Source: Podarcis raffonei (taxonomy: Eukaryota > Chordata > Lepidosauria > Squamata > Lacertidae). Taken from it: a stretch of DNA of 64,000 bases. This document shows, in pieces, positions 22,604 through 33,541 of the stretch (its first letter is position 1; every line of letters starts with the position of its first letter). The position numbers and the translations under genes are program-made. Under the pieces are notes generated by a model that made no database searches, was not told where the DNA came from, and was given only the letters and a program-made list of their open reading frames with translations. Location of the stretch: positions 42,399,001 to 42,463,000 of the forward strand of contig NC_070614.1 of assembly GCF_027172205.1 (NCBI RefSeq). Direction: 5' to 3'.

Positions 22604-23619
22604 AATAAAAACCTTAGAGTGAGGAATAGTTCCTGTGTTCTTGGGTCTCTTTTCCTCTCTCTCTCTCTCCACAATCCCCTCTCACAAATGATGACTGGTG
22701 GAACCTTCTCCCCTTTTTATTTCTTAAAATAAATAAAATAAAAGGAATAGATAAAAATTGCATCGATTCAAAGAATCAGAAGCCAAGAGAAAAATGTATT
22801 TGCCTGGCATTCAAAAGTTAATAACATCCGTGGTGGTCAAGCCTAATGAGGGAGAACTCTACACAACCAGGGGCTACCACTAGCAAGGCCTCTTCTCTTG
22901 CTGCTCCCCTTGGCACCTCTGTTGGAGGGGGGGCACAGAGAAGGGCATCCAGTGATCATTGCAGAGCTCAGGTAGGTTGATATGGGAAGGGGAGGTCCTT
23001 GAGGTACTGAGATTCTGAACCACGTAAGTCAAAACCAGCATTTGAATTGGGGCTAGTAATCAATCGGCAGCCAGAGAAAAGAAAACATTTCCTTTCTAGA
23101 AACTCTAGGACAGGGAGGGGGCGGGGCTAAAAGGGCTATTGCTTTTTAGCTATATGGGCACATTCACCTTAGGCAGCCTCCCAGGACCAGCATGTCATTG
23201 GTGAGTGACCCAAAGTGGCTGTGGTTACCTCACACTCTCATGCCTGTGAACACAGGACACATGCATAAATCTCTCTGACCACCTGAACACTGTGTCTGAT
23301 CTTTAGATTGGTTTTGCTGCTGCCGAATTAGGGGGATTCTGGGATTGGTTGGGAAGGTGACATAAAAATGTACTTGTGGTGCTGGATCAGGCCCCTGGAC
23401 CCATCTCTGAACGAAGCCAACCCTCAAAATTGGAGCCAGCTAACAACTATGATGAAAAAAAGCGAGGGTCTCTGACGGCACACCAGCATGAAATTGTACA
23501 CAGAGCTCCCCACTTCCTCAATACACTCTGGAAAAAGGAAGAAGGTATTTGTGTCTTCTGGGAAATATATGTTGAAAATCATTTTGTACACAAGTGTGAA
23601 AAGCATACAGAACACATTT
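22604..23619. other. Unit 1, flank beyond the gene's 3' end
   Basis: Collinear with 30826-32100 of unit 2 (less about 260 bp at 30940-31200, missing here) and with 45340-46240 of unit 3. It has no gene. Confidence 0.7.
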
Positions 23620-23639
23620 TTAAACCACTGATTATTCAT

Positions 23640-23645
23640 TTTATT
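23640..23645 (-). terminator. Polyadenylation signal of repeat-protein gene 1
   Basis: AATAAA on the minus strand, about 370 bases past the stop codon. It is conserved at 32123-32128 and 46252-46257 in the other two genes, which supports its use. Confidence 0.5.
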
Positions 23646-24012
23646 TAATTTGTAGAACAGTGGGACAGATTCCAGAGTGCAGCAGGTACAAATTAAGATG
23701 AAGGCACAAATTTGACAAAGTGATTCATAGGCACCAGGGAAATAGTAGCTTATCTGAAAGGCATTACGCTTGGATCACCTGCATCATGCACAAACTAGGA
23801 TATGCTTTTCTAACTAGCCTAGCAGGATGTGTATGTCCATATGAGAGTATATAATAGTAATCATTAATCTCACTTTGTGTTTAGCTTATGCATGCAGCTA
23901 ACTCCCCATTACAAGAGCTCTAGATTGTCTAAATATTAGCCCATAGTAATCAATTAAATGTTATAAAAGAAAGGAAGCTTTGAAGATGCCTTTTGGCCTA
24001 ACACTTTTCTTT

Positions 24013-25044
24013 TCACTTATTGGAAGGTGGCAAAGGAATACCTGTAGGTGGAGTAGAATCATTCGTAAATTTCATATCACGGCAGAACAAGACCGTTTCC
24101 TTGCCCAAACCCAGCTGGTATTGCCATATGTACATCTTCTGATTGGGCTGCAGGGTCAAATTAATAGCTTCTTCGATCTCAGTGGCTTCATTCCAGTCTT
24201 CCTGCTCTGTGTTGACACTGTTCCCACCATACTCAGCAGTGAGAGAGAACTGGTACTTGGCAATGGCCTCAGTGAGTGCACCTGACTCATATGATGCAGT
24301 CATGGAAACCTTCCAGTTGTGCTCCACACTGCTCATCTTCTGCTTGGTGTATCCCACTTTCTTAGTGATCTTCTTATTCCATACAATGGGAGTGTTGGAG
24401 TCATTGGAGATGGTCTTGATAGCTTCCCACTTACCATAAGCTGGGCCTCGGCTAACAGCCATTCCTCCAGGGAGCATGTTCACAACATCACTATGGAAGG
24501 AGTATGTAACAGCATCCACATTTTCATGGAAGTCGGTGCATCTATAGTACTGGACCCCCCATTCATCATGGGGTTTTACAAAGTAATAGTAATCCTTGAT
24601 GCCCCAGTAATAGAGACCATCCTTGCAAGTTGGGTGAAGTGTGTATTCAACTGCATCTGTATCTTCATGCATATTAGTGATCCGACGGTAAACACCTCTT
24701 TTCTGGAAAATGATATAGAAGTATCCAAAGGCTGAGAGGTAATGGTCTCCTCCACGGCAGTTGGGATGGAGGCTGCATACTATAGCATCCGAGTCTGTAT
24801 TCATGTTGCTGACACGGCGATAGTTGTCTCCTTTGATGATGTAGAATAGGTCATCCTCATGGGCTAAGTAGTGATCTCCTCCCATGCAGGAACTGTGCAG
24901 GCTAAACACTACTAGGTCTTTGCCCTCATTGAAATTGGTGGACCTCATGTAGCAGCCCAGGTCTGAGCGGACAATATAGTAATATTCATCTACCCCACAG
25001 AAATCAACCCCTGGGGCTTTGTTCTTAGGGACTATCTCTGGCAT
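24013..25044 (-). CDS. Four-repeat, aerolysin-like-fold protein, copy 1
   Basis: A 343-residue protein of unknown role in a single coding exon. The ATG is the first in exon 2 and sits in a good context (CACCATGC). A splice acceptor 'tttcctag' ends 11 bases before it. Residues 18-186 hold four repeats of about 43 residues. Each repeat opens with aromatics (YYYIV, LFYII, YFYII, YYYFV), then has YxR-S/T-N-F/M and, in the first three, a S/TLHxxC motif. Residues about 205-330 are rich in Ser/Thr/Asn and alternating strands (HNWKVSMTASY, QFSLTAEYGG, INLTLQPNQKMYIWQYQLGL), like aerolysin-fold beta-pore proteins. No signal peptide or membrane helix is seen. This copy has Cys at residue 90 where the others have Tyr. 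The fold is inferred. Confidence 0.85.
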   Translation of the reverse strand: MPEIVPKNKAPGVDFCGVDEYYYIVRSDLGCYMRSTNFNEGKDLVVFSLHSSCMGGDHYLAHEDDLFYIIKGDNYRRVSNMNTDSDAIVCSLHPNCRGGDHYLSAFGYFYIIFQKRGVYRRITNMHEDTDAVEYTLHPTCKDGLYYWGIKDYYYFVKPHDEWGVQYYRCTDFHENVDAVTYSFHSDVVNMLPGGMAVSRGPAYGKWEAIKTISNDSNTPIVWNKKITKKVGYTKQKMSSVEHNWKVSMTASYESGALTEAIAKYQFSLTAEYGGNSVNTEQEDWNEATEIEEAINLTLQPNQKMYIWQYQLGLGKETVLFCRDMKFTNDSTPPTGIPLPPSNK

Positions 25045-25055
25045 GGTGCTTGATT

Positions 25056-28000
25056 CTAGGAAAAGAAAGCAATGTATTCAGTAAGATTTCACAAATTGAT
25101 CATTCATTTACTCTTTGTAATTACTTTATTATTATATTATTTTTAATAATGAAAGATTTAACAGAATTTGCTGACCTCTTGGAAAACAGTCTCATTGCTT
25201 TAACACAATATACCTGCCAGTGCCAAATATAATGCCAAAGGTAAATGATTACTAATTAATTGTGATGTGCTTTGAAAGACGAACCAAACATCTTCTGCTT
25301 GTCAAGACATATTTCTCTATCTATTTCTCTCTCCATTTGATAGGAGACCAACCCACCCCTTCCAAGGAATATAAATTGCGTTTAACAGGCTGATCACTTT
25401 TAAAAGCAGTTTGCCTTGTGATTTTAGGGAATGGCTGTTTGGGAAACGAAAGATCCAGATTTTGCAGAAAATCGATGCTTGTTTGAAGGCTCAGTGTGGC
25501 TAAAACACCTATATCCATCACTGCTGTGCTTGCTCACAAAGAGAAGCTCTTTGCACCTCTTCCTTGTTCAGAACATATTAAAGAGTGGGCCTTCAATACT
25601 GAAGCCCCATTAAATGGAGAGGCTGAGCCAGTTGATTTTGAGGGGATATTTACCGAGACCTTTTGTGAGCACCATACGAGGGCACCCAGGCACTCATGAG
25701 TGCCATGCTGGTAACTGCTGTTCGAATTAAATTTCCTATCTCAGTTTGATGGGAAGAGACTGCCTAACAGCTCAGAATATCTTGGAAAGAGGAGCAAAAT
25801 CTCACTGTGTGAATAAACTGACACCATCCTTTCACCCATACAGCACTGGAAGGGGCAGATAAACTTACTTGCCTACCCTCAACCTCAGTACAGGAACTGC
25901 AGCCATAGTATTATAGTACCAGACTGTTGAGGTTCAGAGCTAGGAGAGGATGGAAGGACACATCTATGGGGGCTGTGGGGGAAAAGAAGAGATTTCCCAA
26001 TTCTTTATTCCCCCTCGTATTTTCTGGTGGCGTCTGATTTGTTCCTTCTAACACCAACGTGTCCAGGAGGTGCAGATTGTTAAGACTAGATGAGCCTCCC
26101 TGCCTGGGATTGCCATGCTGTAAGATCTGCACCCCCTCCATGCAGACTGAAGGTTTAAATATGTGTATAAATCATATTTTTTAAAGGTACGACAGTCTCT
26201 ACCATGTCTTCAATTTTCCAAAGGAGCACTGGGTGAGTCCCTGGAACACCTTGGGATCTTGCTACAGCTCAGCAGAGGGAAGTGTTCTTGAATATGCATG
26301 AATGTCATTTTTAAATTCAAACTCAGCTGCTGGAATACGTGGTTTGTTTTAGTAGAATGGTTGTTGTATTATTAAAAGGAACTTCATTTAACTTGTACTG
26401 TTATTGCTTAAATAAGAACCTTAGAGTGAGGTATAGATCCTGTGTTCTTGGGTCTCTTCCTCACTCTGCACAAGAAGGACTGGTAGTCTGATCAGCCACT
26501 AAACTCCACCATTTGGGAGTTTTTGATTCAGGAATATAAAAATAAGGGCATAACAGAAGTTTATAAGATTATGCGTGACACTAAAGAAGTGGCTATTCCT
26601 CTCTCCCTCTTCTGGTGCCATAACTCTAGAGCTCAAGAGGTCCTATTAAAATAGCCTGACAGCAGAGTCAGTGATAGGCAAAAGAAGATACATTTCCACA
26701 CAATGAAAAACTCCCTTATGAAATAAATTATCACAAAGCATTCAGATAGCCATTGTCTCCCGGTGACTATATGCAGCCCTACTCATTGCTACTCAGAAAC
26801 ACTCAGTTTGTATAGGATCATATTCTGAAAGAGATCTGGAGGTCGGGATGGATGTTCCTAATGTAAGATAAACTTGATAAGCTATTTACAAAAGAAATGT
26901 TCCAGGGAGCTCTAGCTTCTCTGCTGCTGAATCCTTCCCCTACCTAGAGGTCCCTTCCAGTCCCATCTGCGTTCTCAAAGATACCCATGGGCCCCTTCCA
27001 AACCCAAGATGTTGCATATGAGTTCAGAATCTGGTAGGAATGGGGATTCTGCCTCTGGATCACATCATGATCTCATCCTGCAAGGTGTTTCATGACATTT
27101 AGAGGAGACTGAGTAAATGAAGGGAGTTCTGGTTGCTGGAGGGACCAGAGATACCAATCCCTAAAGCCTTTGGGAAGCCAGTGGTGAAGGAAGGAGAACA
27201 GGCACCCAGGGCTGGGGGCGGGGCAAGCAGCCTACTGGGGCATGCGCGTGTGCCACAACGTACCATGTGTGCACTGCTACATATCATGCATGCGTGCTCA
27301 TCGTATGTATGGCGGTGGGATCCTCTGCTCGCAGCTGCAGAGTCATCAGAGGGAACCTTCGCTTGCGGCTGCAGCGGTGGTGAAGGGTTAGGGTGCACTG
27401 TATGGCGCTTGAGCGGTGCTGCGCATGCGCCACTGGCCGGTTTGCTGATGGCACCTCTCGAGTGCTGTACGGATGGCAGAGGAGAGTGCAGCCGCGAGCA
27501 GAGGATCCTCCGCACGTGTCTGCGGCAGCACGATGGCAGTGTGTGCCTGGGGGTGGCAGGGCGAGCCCCCTGAGGTGTGCCTTCTTGTCACACCTCCTCA
27601 GAGAGATCACCCGGGGGGCCCACCCCCTTCCTCCGCCACTGGGGAAGGCCCCATGTCACTTCAATATCACACAGGGAATATCATTGGCTCTCAATAATTA
27701 TAAAGAAGTAGTTAGACTACAGGTCCACAAAGAAGCACCTCCTGGAACCCCCTGGGATTTTGCCTCAGTTGTGCAGAGAGAGATTCTGTTTGAATATGCA
27801 TTAATGTCATTTTTAGATTCAAGGTCTGTTGCTGGAATACATGGTCTGTTTTAGTAGTCTGATTGTTGGATTATTAAAAGAAACTTCATTTAACTTGTAC
27901 TGTTATTGCTGAAATAAACACCTTAGAGTTTATGATTATATCCTTTATAATTATAAAGAGGTAGTTAGATTACAGGTCCACAAAAAAGTACTCTCTCCCT

Positions 28001-28061
28001 TATGCCCCAAATTCTAAAGTAGTTTCTCTCCTCTCCTTCCCAGTAACCCTCCAAGACTTAC
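25056..28061 (-). other. Intron 1 of repeat-protein gene 1
   Basis: The donor GTAAGT is at 28061 downwards and the acceptor is at 25056 (minus-strand sense). The 25056-25760 part is conserved in all three genes. A GC-rich stretch at about 27180-27590 is full in this copy, partly present in copy 3 (49250-49320) and absent in copy 2. Short open frames here occur on both strands and look fortuitous. Confidence 0.7.
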
Positions 28062-28125
28062 CGGTATTCGTGGTATTCACACAGAAAGTTTTGTAGTAGG
28101 TGGCAGCTGCTTTTCTTGGTGGAGA
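28062..28125 (-). other. Non-coding exon 1 of repeat-protein gene 1
   Basis: On the minus strand the exon ends 'tgtgaataccacgaataccg' and is followed by the consensus donor GTAAGT. It contains no ATG, so it is 5' untranslated. The same exon and donor recur at 35349 and 50631. The 5' end is estimated from the TATA-like box. Confidence 0.65.
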
Positions 28126-28152
28126 ATGAAGGAAATGTGTGAACACTTGCTG

Positions 28153-28160
28153 TTTAAATA
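28153..28160 (-). promoter_or_regulatory. TATA-like box of repeat-protein gene 1
   Basis: TATTTAAA on the minus strand, within 'cctatttaaacagc', about 90 bases upstream of the exon 1 donor. Copies 2 and 3 have TATATAA at the same place. The relic at 17049-17340 keeps the TATTTAAA form. Confidence 0.6.
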
Positions 28161-28514
28161 GGATAGAAGAGGCTATGGATTAAGGAGAAACGACACATTG
28201 CTCCACCTACATTGGAACCAAATACACGATTTATTGATTTTTTTCAGACAATGTATGGAAATAACAACCACAAAAAAACCCTCCCACTCCCCTGAGTGCA
28301 GAGTTTGCCAGGAACAAAAATATTGCATCAGCAGAACTTGGAATATATACAATTTTCTAGTGTTGTTGAAAATGAATCATTCCATAATATTCCCCCTTCT
28401 CCAGCTGTCATCTCTGGTAGATGCGCCAGACTGTTATGTATCTCAAACAACTTTAGGACACACAGAAAGATTGTATAAGCCTCTATGTAAATCACTCCAC
28501 AGTCCCTAGAGTCC

Positions 28515-29355
28515 GAATAAGCGCTCGCTGGGTGCTATTTGAGGCCCCTGGCGTGCAGCAAACCCCGATCCTCACTGAGATTTGCAGGATGTGGCCCACC
28601 TTCCCAGTGCCGTGGAGCGTTGGGGGTTCCACCAACCCCCCTGATCAAACACACCTATCTGCAGCGCTGTTGGGGGCGGGGCCAGGTGAGCAGACCGCAG
28701 GTGAGCAGGCTTCACTCTGCTCCACTCCAGGGGTTGGAATATGGGGCGGAGCCTGCTCTGAGTGCGCAGTTGGCTCTGGAGCTCCACCCACCTGACCCTC
28801 TCTTTGATCACCAGCTTTATTAAAGGTTAACCTTTTCAGGTTCGCAGATGTTGCTACGGTCCTATGATGGTTGCTGTTAAAGGACCGGGAAGGAATTCCC
28901 CCCGCATGGCAAGTTTCATCTTCCCCATAGCAATTGTCACAACTTGAGTGGTTTTAGACCTTAGGCAGAATCCTTTAGTCTATCTTTCTTATAGGGGAGC
29001 ACGAAATGGTGACTCTTCCCCCCTTGCAACAGCGTTTTCAGGGTTCCCCATTAAAGGAGGTTTGTGAAGGGAGTGACTGGCACAGTGAACGCCCCAAAGG
29101 TGCGCGCGGGGGGGGGGCTTGCTGTGTAAACATGCATTTTGCAGTGCCCCCTCTGATCTGATGAACCCCGCTGTGCCTCAGTTCCCCCGGCTGCAGGGCT
29201 GAGAGGGATAGATGCCCAATGCCTAAGCCAAGGTTTCCTACATCTGAAATTGATAATAAAAGTTGTGGCCATTTTAAATCCCAGTAGACGTCGTGATGTG
29301 TGAGTCCTTGGTCTCGTTTTGTCACCAAGAGGGGAGGAGCTCTTTGCCTGGGCCT
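28515..29355 (-). mobile_element. Unclassified insertion, related to 44045-44650
   Basis: Read on the minus strand, 'atttcagatgtaggaaacct' and 'aaagatagactaaaggatt' have close counterparts at 44080-44400 on the plus strand. It interrupts sequence collinear with 40600-40640. No coding capacity is seen. It may belong to an LTR-type family, but its ends are unclear. Confidence 0.45.
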
Positions 29356-29505
29356 ACAAAGATTCCCTTTGCTGCAGTAGTTTGCCTGGAGTTTCCACAG
29401 AAATCTTCCCCTTAAGTAAATCAAACATCCCTTCCACAGTTCTCAGTCCACTCTGGTTAATTCACACATTCAGTCTTCCTAGGGCTCTCGTAGGATTATG
29501 GTCAC

Positions 29506-29799
29506 TGTTAAGTTGTGGGTGAACATATCAGACGACACAGCGATTCTTCAAACAGCTCTTCTTTATTCAGAGGCCAGAACAGAACTGAACTGAAGGGCTC
29601 AGTCAACTTGCTTATATCGAGCTCCAGTACAACGTTACTGTAGCAACTTTCTAAAACTATCCAATCACTGAACGTCACTTTCGATCTTTCATTTGCATAA
29701 AAACTATCCAATCACTGAACGTCACTTTTGATCCTTCATTTGCATAACTATCTACAGTATCCCCCTGCTGGCCCAGGGTGAGAACTTCAGTACATAACA
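29506..29799 (-). mobile_element. Solo LTR, family C
   Basis: It starts TGTTAAGTTGTGGG and ends GTACATAACA, flanked by the perfect duplication GTCAC (29501-29505 and 29800-29804). Within it a block of about 45 bp beginning 'aaactatccaatcactgaac' is present twice in tandem, which explains its greater length than the copy at 11085-11342. The homologous site near 40780 has no insertion. Fossil. Confidence 0.9.
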
Positions 29800-29804
29800 G
29801 TCAC

Positions 29805-30119
29805 AGTCTCCAAACTCATACCCCTAAGTCCCAAAAGAGTTTCTGTGGCCACTTCAAAACAGAAGTTCAGAATTCCTGCTGCTTCCTCTTGGTGGTCTAG
29901 CCTACTCCATCTCTTGCCGCGTATTCCAAATCCAAATCTTGCCACCGGGCTTTAGCTGGGGGCACTTTATGAACAATTCCTTGACCCACCCCCACCCCAC
30001 CTTGGTGGCCAGAACCCTCCCCCCTTTGCCTTCTGATGGGGCTAAATAGGGGCAAGCAACTTCCCTATCGCCTAAACCCATGGACTCTGGGTGACCTTGG
30101 CTGATGGGATCTGCTTGGC
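29805..30119. other. Intergenic, boundary between units 1 and 2
   Basis: Collinear with 40790-40980. It has no gene. Confidence 0.6.
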
Positions 30120-30937
30120 CCTCAACCTCATTTTAAGATTTGAAGACAGGGCGGATGCTGCCAAAGCTTTACGAAACATGATTTATTCACATATTTACAG
30201 AGGAATTTAGTTGGAGGGAATCCATCTAACAAGCCCCTAACAAGCTCCAATAGGGGCTTGTTTTCTACATTAGTTTAGCAGTGGAATCCAAGGCAACTCT
30301 CACAAAATAACTTCAGCCAGCCAGCACAAATTGTGGTGCCTCCTCCCCTGCTGCTACTCAAGGTCTTGTGCCAAAGCCCCCCCCCCAACTCTTCCTGCAG
30401 CATCACACCTAGTGACCCCAGCAACCTTCCAAATCCCCTGCCTCTGTCACAGCTCAGGGCAGCGGCCGAAGTAGAGTTCTCTTGCCTTCCCAAGAACCCT
30501 TACTAGCCCTGTATTGTTTCTTAATGGTTCAAGCTTGGCCAGGTCATTTTCCATAGGCTAATTCCTCTGCTGCTTGTATTTATCCTGTCCTATCCCAATA
30601 AGTCAAAATCCTACCATTTTTAATATCTAGAGCTTAAGGGGTCCATGGCCAGCCCAGTGTGTGTGCTTAAGTGTGCATGAGTAATTCAGAATGTAATTAT
30701 ATAATTCAAACTCAATTGCTGAAATACACGGTCTGTTTTAGTAGGCACGTTGTTGGATTAATAATAGGAACCACAGAATCCTCGAATTGTAGAGTTGGAA
30801 CTTCATTTATCTTGTATTGTTATTGTTGAAATAAAAACCTTAGAGTGAGGAATAGTTCCTGTGTTCTTGGGTCTCTTTTCCTCTCTCTCTCTCCACAATC
30901 CCCTCTCACAAATGATGACTGGTGGAACCTTCTCCCA
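30120..30937. repeat. Segmental duplication, left block of unit 2
   Basis: The counterpart of 18590-19439 plus 22604-22705, without the BovB and L1-type insertions. It therefore shows the pre-insertion sequence at both sites. Confidence 0.88.
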
Positions 30938-31212
30938 CAAGATGTTAGGCAGACCCTCACCCTACTGACTTTCAGAGGTGTGGTCAAAGCTGTTTTATTT
31001 CAGAGAGTCATTGCTTGCTGAATGCTTCTCAGAAGGTTAAAATGGTCACAGCTGGCGATTGTTTTTCCTTTTCTGAGAGAGAGATTTTAAATTCTTGAGG
31101 TTTTAAATTTTGGAAGTTTAAGTGATGTTTTAAATTGTGTATATGGCACATTTTATTGTTAAGGACAAGCTGAGACCTATGATGTGGAAAGTAGGATATA
31201 ATTTCTTAAAAT
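30938..31212 (+). mobile_element. L2-like LINE 3' tail
   Basis: The plus-strand sequence 'gacctatgatgtggaaagt' followed by 'ggatataatttcttaaaat' is the 3' end typical of L2-like LINEs. Other copies are at 38850-39300, 45168-45350 and 52676-52895. It is deleted from unit 1. Confidence 0.6.
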
Positions 31213-32122
31213 AAATAAAATAAAAGGAATAGATAAAAATTGCATCGATTCAAAGAATCAGAAGCCAAGAGAAAAATGTATGTGCCTGGCATTCGAAAGT
31301 TAATAACATCCGTGGTGGTCAAGCCTAATGAGGGAGAACTCTACACAACCAGGGGCTACCACTAGCAAGGCCTCTTCTCTTGCTGCTCCCCTTGTCACCT
31401 CTGTTGGAGGGGGTGCAAAGAGAAGGGCTTCAAGTGATCATTGCAGAGCTCAGGTAGGTTCATATGGGAAGGGGAGGTCCTTGAGGTACTGAGATTCTGA
31501 ACCACGTAAGTCAAAACCAGCATTTGAATTGGGGCTAGTAATCAGTCGGCAGCCAGAGAAAAGAAAACATTTCCTTTCTAGAAACTCTAGGACAGGGAGG
31601 GGGCGGGGCTAAAAGGGCTATTGCTTTTTAGCTATAAGGGCACATTCACCCTTAGGCAGCCTCCCAGGACCAGTATGTCATTGGTGAGTGACCCAAAGTG
31701 GCTGTGGTCACCTCACACTCTCATGCCTGTGAACACAGGACACATGCATAAATCTCTCTGACCACCTGAACACTGTGTCTGATCTTTAGACTGGTTTTGC
31801 TGCTGCCGAATTCGGGGGATTTTTTATTTGGTTGGGAAGGCGACATAAAAATGTGCTTGTGGTGCTGGATCAGGCCCCTGGACCCATCTCTGAACGAAGC
31901 CAACCCCCCAAATTGGAGCCAGCTAACAACTATGATGAAAAAAAGTGAGGGTCTCTGACGGCACACCAGCATGAAATTGTACACAGAGCTCCCCACTTCC
32001 TCAATACACTCTGGAAAAAGGAAGAAGGTATTTGTGTCTTCTGGGAAATATATGTTGAAAATCATTTTGTACACAAGTGTGAAAAGCATACAGAACACAT
32101 TTTTAAACCACTGATTATTCAT

Positions 32123-32128
32123 TTTATT
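32123..32128 (-). terminator. Polyadenylation signal of repeat-protein gene 2
   Basis: AATAAA on the minus strand, in the conserved 3' flank shared by all three genes. Confidence 0.5.
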
Positions 32129-32498
32129 TAATTTGTAGAACAGTGGGACAGATTCCAGAGTGCAGCAGGTACAAATTAAGATGAAGGCACAAATTTGACA
32201 AAGTGATTCATAGGCACCAGCCTATTTAGATAGGCTTATCTAAAAGGCATTAAGCTTGGATCACCTGCATCATGCACAAACTAGGATATGCTTTTCTAAC
32301 TAGCCTAGCAGGATGTGTATGTCCATATGAGAGTATATAATAGTAATCATTAATCTCACTTTGTGTTTAGCTTATGCATGCAGCTAACTCCCCATTACAA
32401 GAGCTCTAGATTGTCTAAATATTAGCCCATAGTAATCAATTAAATGTTATAAAAGAAAGGAAGCTTTGAAGATGCCTTTTGGCCTAACACTTTTCTTT

Positions 32499-33530
32499 TC
32501 ACTTATTGGAAGGTGGCAAAGGAATATCTGTAGGTGGAGTAGAATCATTCGTAAATTTCATATCACGGCAGAACAAGACCGCTTCCTTGCCCAAACCCAG
32601 CTGGTATTGCCATATGTACATCTTCTGATTGGGCTGCAGGGTCAAATTAATAGCTTCTTCGATCTCAGTGGCTTCATTCCAGTCTTCCTGCTCTGTGTTG
32701 ACACTGTTCCCACCATACTCAGCAGTGAGAGAGAACTGGTACTTGGCAATGGCCTCAGTGAGTGCGCCTGCCTGATATGAGGAAGTCATGGAAATCTTCC
32801 AGTTGTGCTCCACACTGCTCATCTTCTGCTTGGTGTATCCCACTTTCTTAGTGATCTTCTTATTCCATACAATGGGAGTGTTGGAGTCATTGAAGATGGT
32901 CTTGATAGCTTCCCACTTACCATAAGATGGGCCTTGGGTAATAGCCATTCCTCCAGGGAGCATGTTCACAACATCACTATGGAAGGAGTATGTAACAGCA
33001 TCCACATTTTCATGGAAGTCGGTGCATCTATAGTACTGGACCCCCCATTCATCATGGGGTTTTACAAAGTAATAGTAATCCTTGATGCCCCAGTAATAGA
33101 GACCATCCTTGCAAGTTGGGTGAAGTGTGTATTCAACTGCATCTGTATCTTCATGCATATTACTGACCCGACGGTAAACACCTCTTTTCTGGAAAATGAT
33201 ATAGAAGTATCCAAAGGCTGAGAGGTAATGGTCCCCTCCACGGCAGTTGGGATGGAGGCTGTATACTATAGCATCCGAGTCTGTATTCATGTTGCTGACA
33301 CGGCGATAGTTGTCTCCTTTGATGATGTAGAATAGGTCATCCTCATGGGCTAAGTAATGATCTCCTCCCATGCAGGAACTGTGCAGGCTAAACACTACTA
33401 GGTCTTTGCCCTCATTGAAATTGGTGGACCTCATGTAGCAGCCCAGGTCTGAGCGGACAATGTAGTAATATTCATCTACCCCACAGAAATCAACCCCTGT
33501 GGCTTTGTTCTTAGGGACTATCTCTGGCAT
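32499..33530 (-). CDS. Four-repeat, aerolysin-like-fold protein, copy 2
   Basis: 343 residues in one coding exon with the same start context and acceptor as copy 1. The architecture is identical: four repeats of about 43 residues at 18-186, then the beta-rich C-terminal half. It differs from both other copies in two clusters: AITQGPSYG with IFNDS at residues 196-215, and KISMTSSYQAG at 245-255. There copies 1 and 3 agree on AVSRGPAYG, ISNDS and KVSMTASYESG. Elsewhere it is closest to copy 1. Of the three units, its intron is the shortest (about 1.8 kb). It shows no break, so it looks functional. The product is unnamed and the fold is inferred. Confidence 0.85.
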   Translation of the reverse strand: MPEIVPKNKATGVDFCGVDEYYYIVRSDLGCYMRSTNFNEGKDLVVFSLHSSCMGGDHYLAHEDDLFYIIKGDNYRRVSNMNTDSDAIVYSLHPNCRGGDHYLSAFGYFYIIFQKRGVYRRVSNMHEDTDAVEYTLHPTCKDGLYYWGIKDYYYFVKPHDEWGVQYYRCTDFHENVDAVTYSFHSDVVNMLPGGMAITQGPSYGKWEAIKTIFNDSNTPIVWNKKITKKVGYTKQKMSSVEHNWKISMTSSYQAGALTEAIAKYQFSLTAEYGGNSVNTEQEDWNEATEIEEAINLTLQPNQKMYIWQYQLGLGKEAVLFCRDMKFTNDSTPPTDIPLPPSNK

Positions 33531-33541
33531 GGTGCTTGATT

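Noticed and set aside
24143-24735. Plus-strand frames of 98-139 codons opposite the repeat-protein genes
   Set aside because: They are antisense shadows of the coding exon, repeated in each copy, with no independent features.
25431-25699. Open frames of 60-67 codons on both strands in the intron, kept in all three gene copies
   Set aside because: They are open on both strands and in overlapping frames, and the whole intron segment is conserved through recent duplication, so openness carries no coding signal. No start context or known domain.
27099-27610. GC-rich frames of 108-153 codons in intron 1 of gene 1
   Set aside because: They occur on both strands of a GC-rich repeat-like stretch that is only partly present in copy 3 and absent from copy 2.
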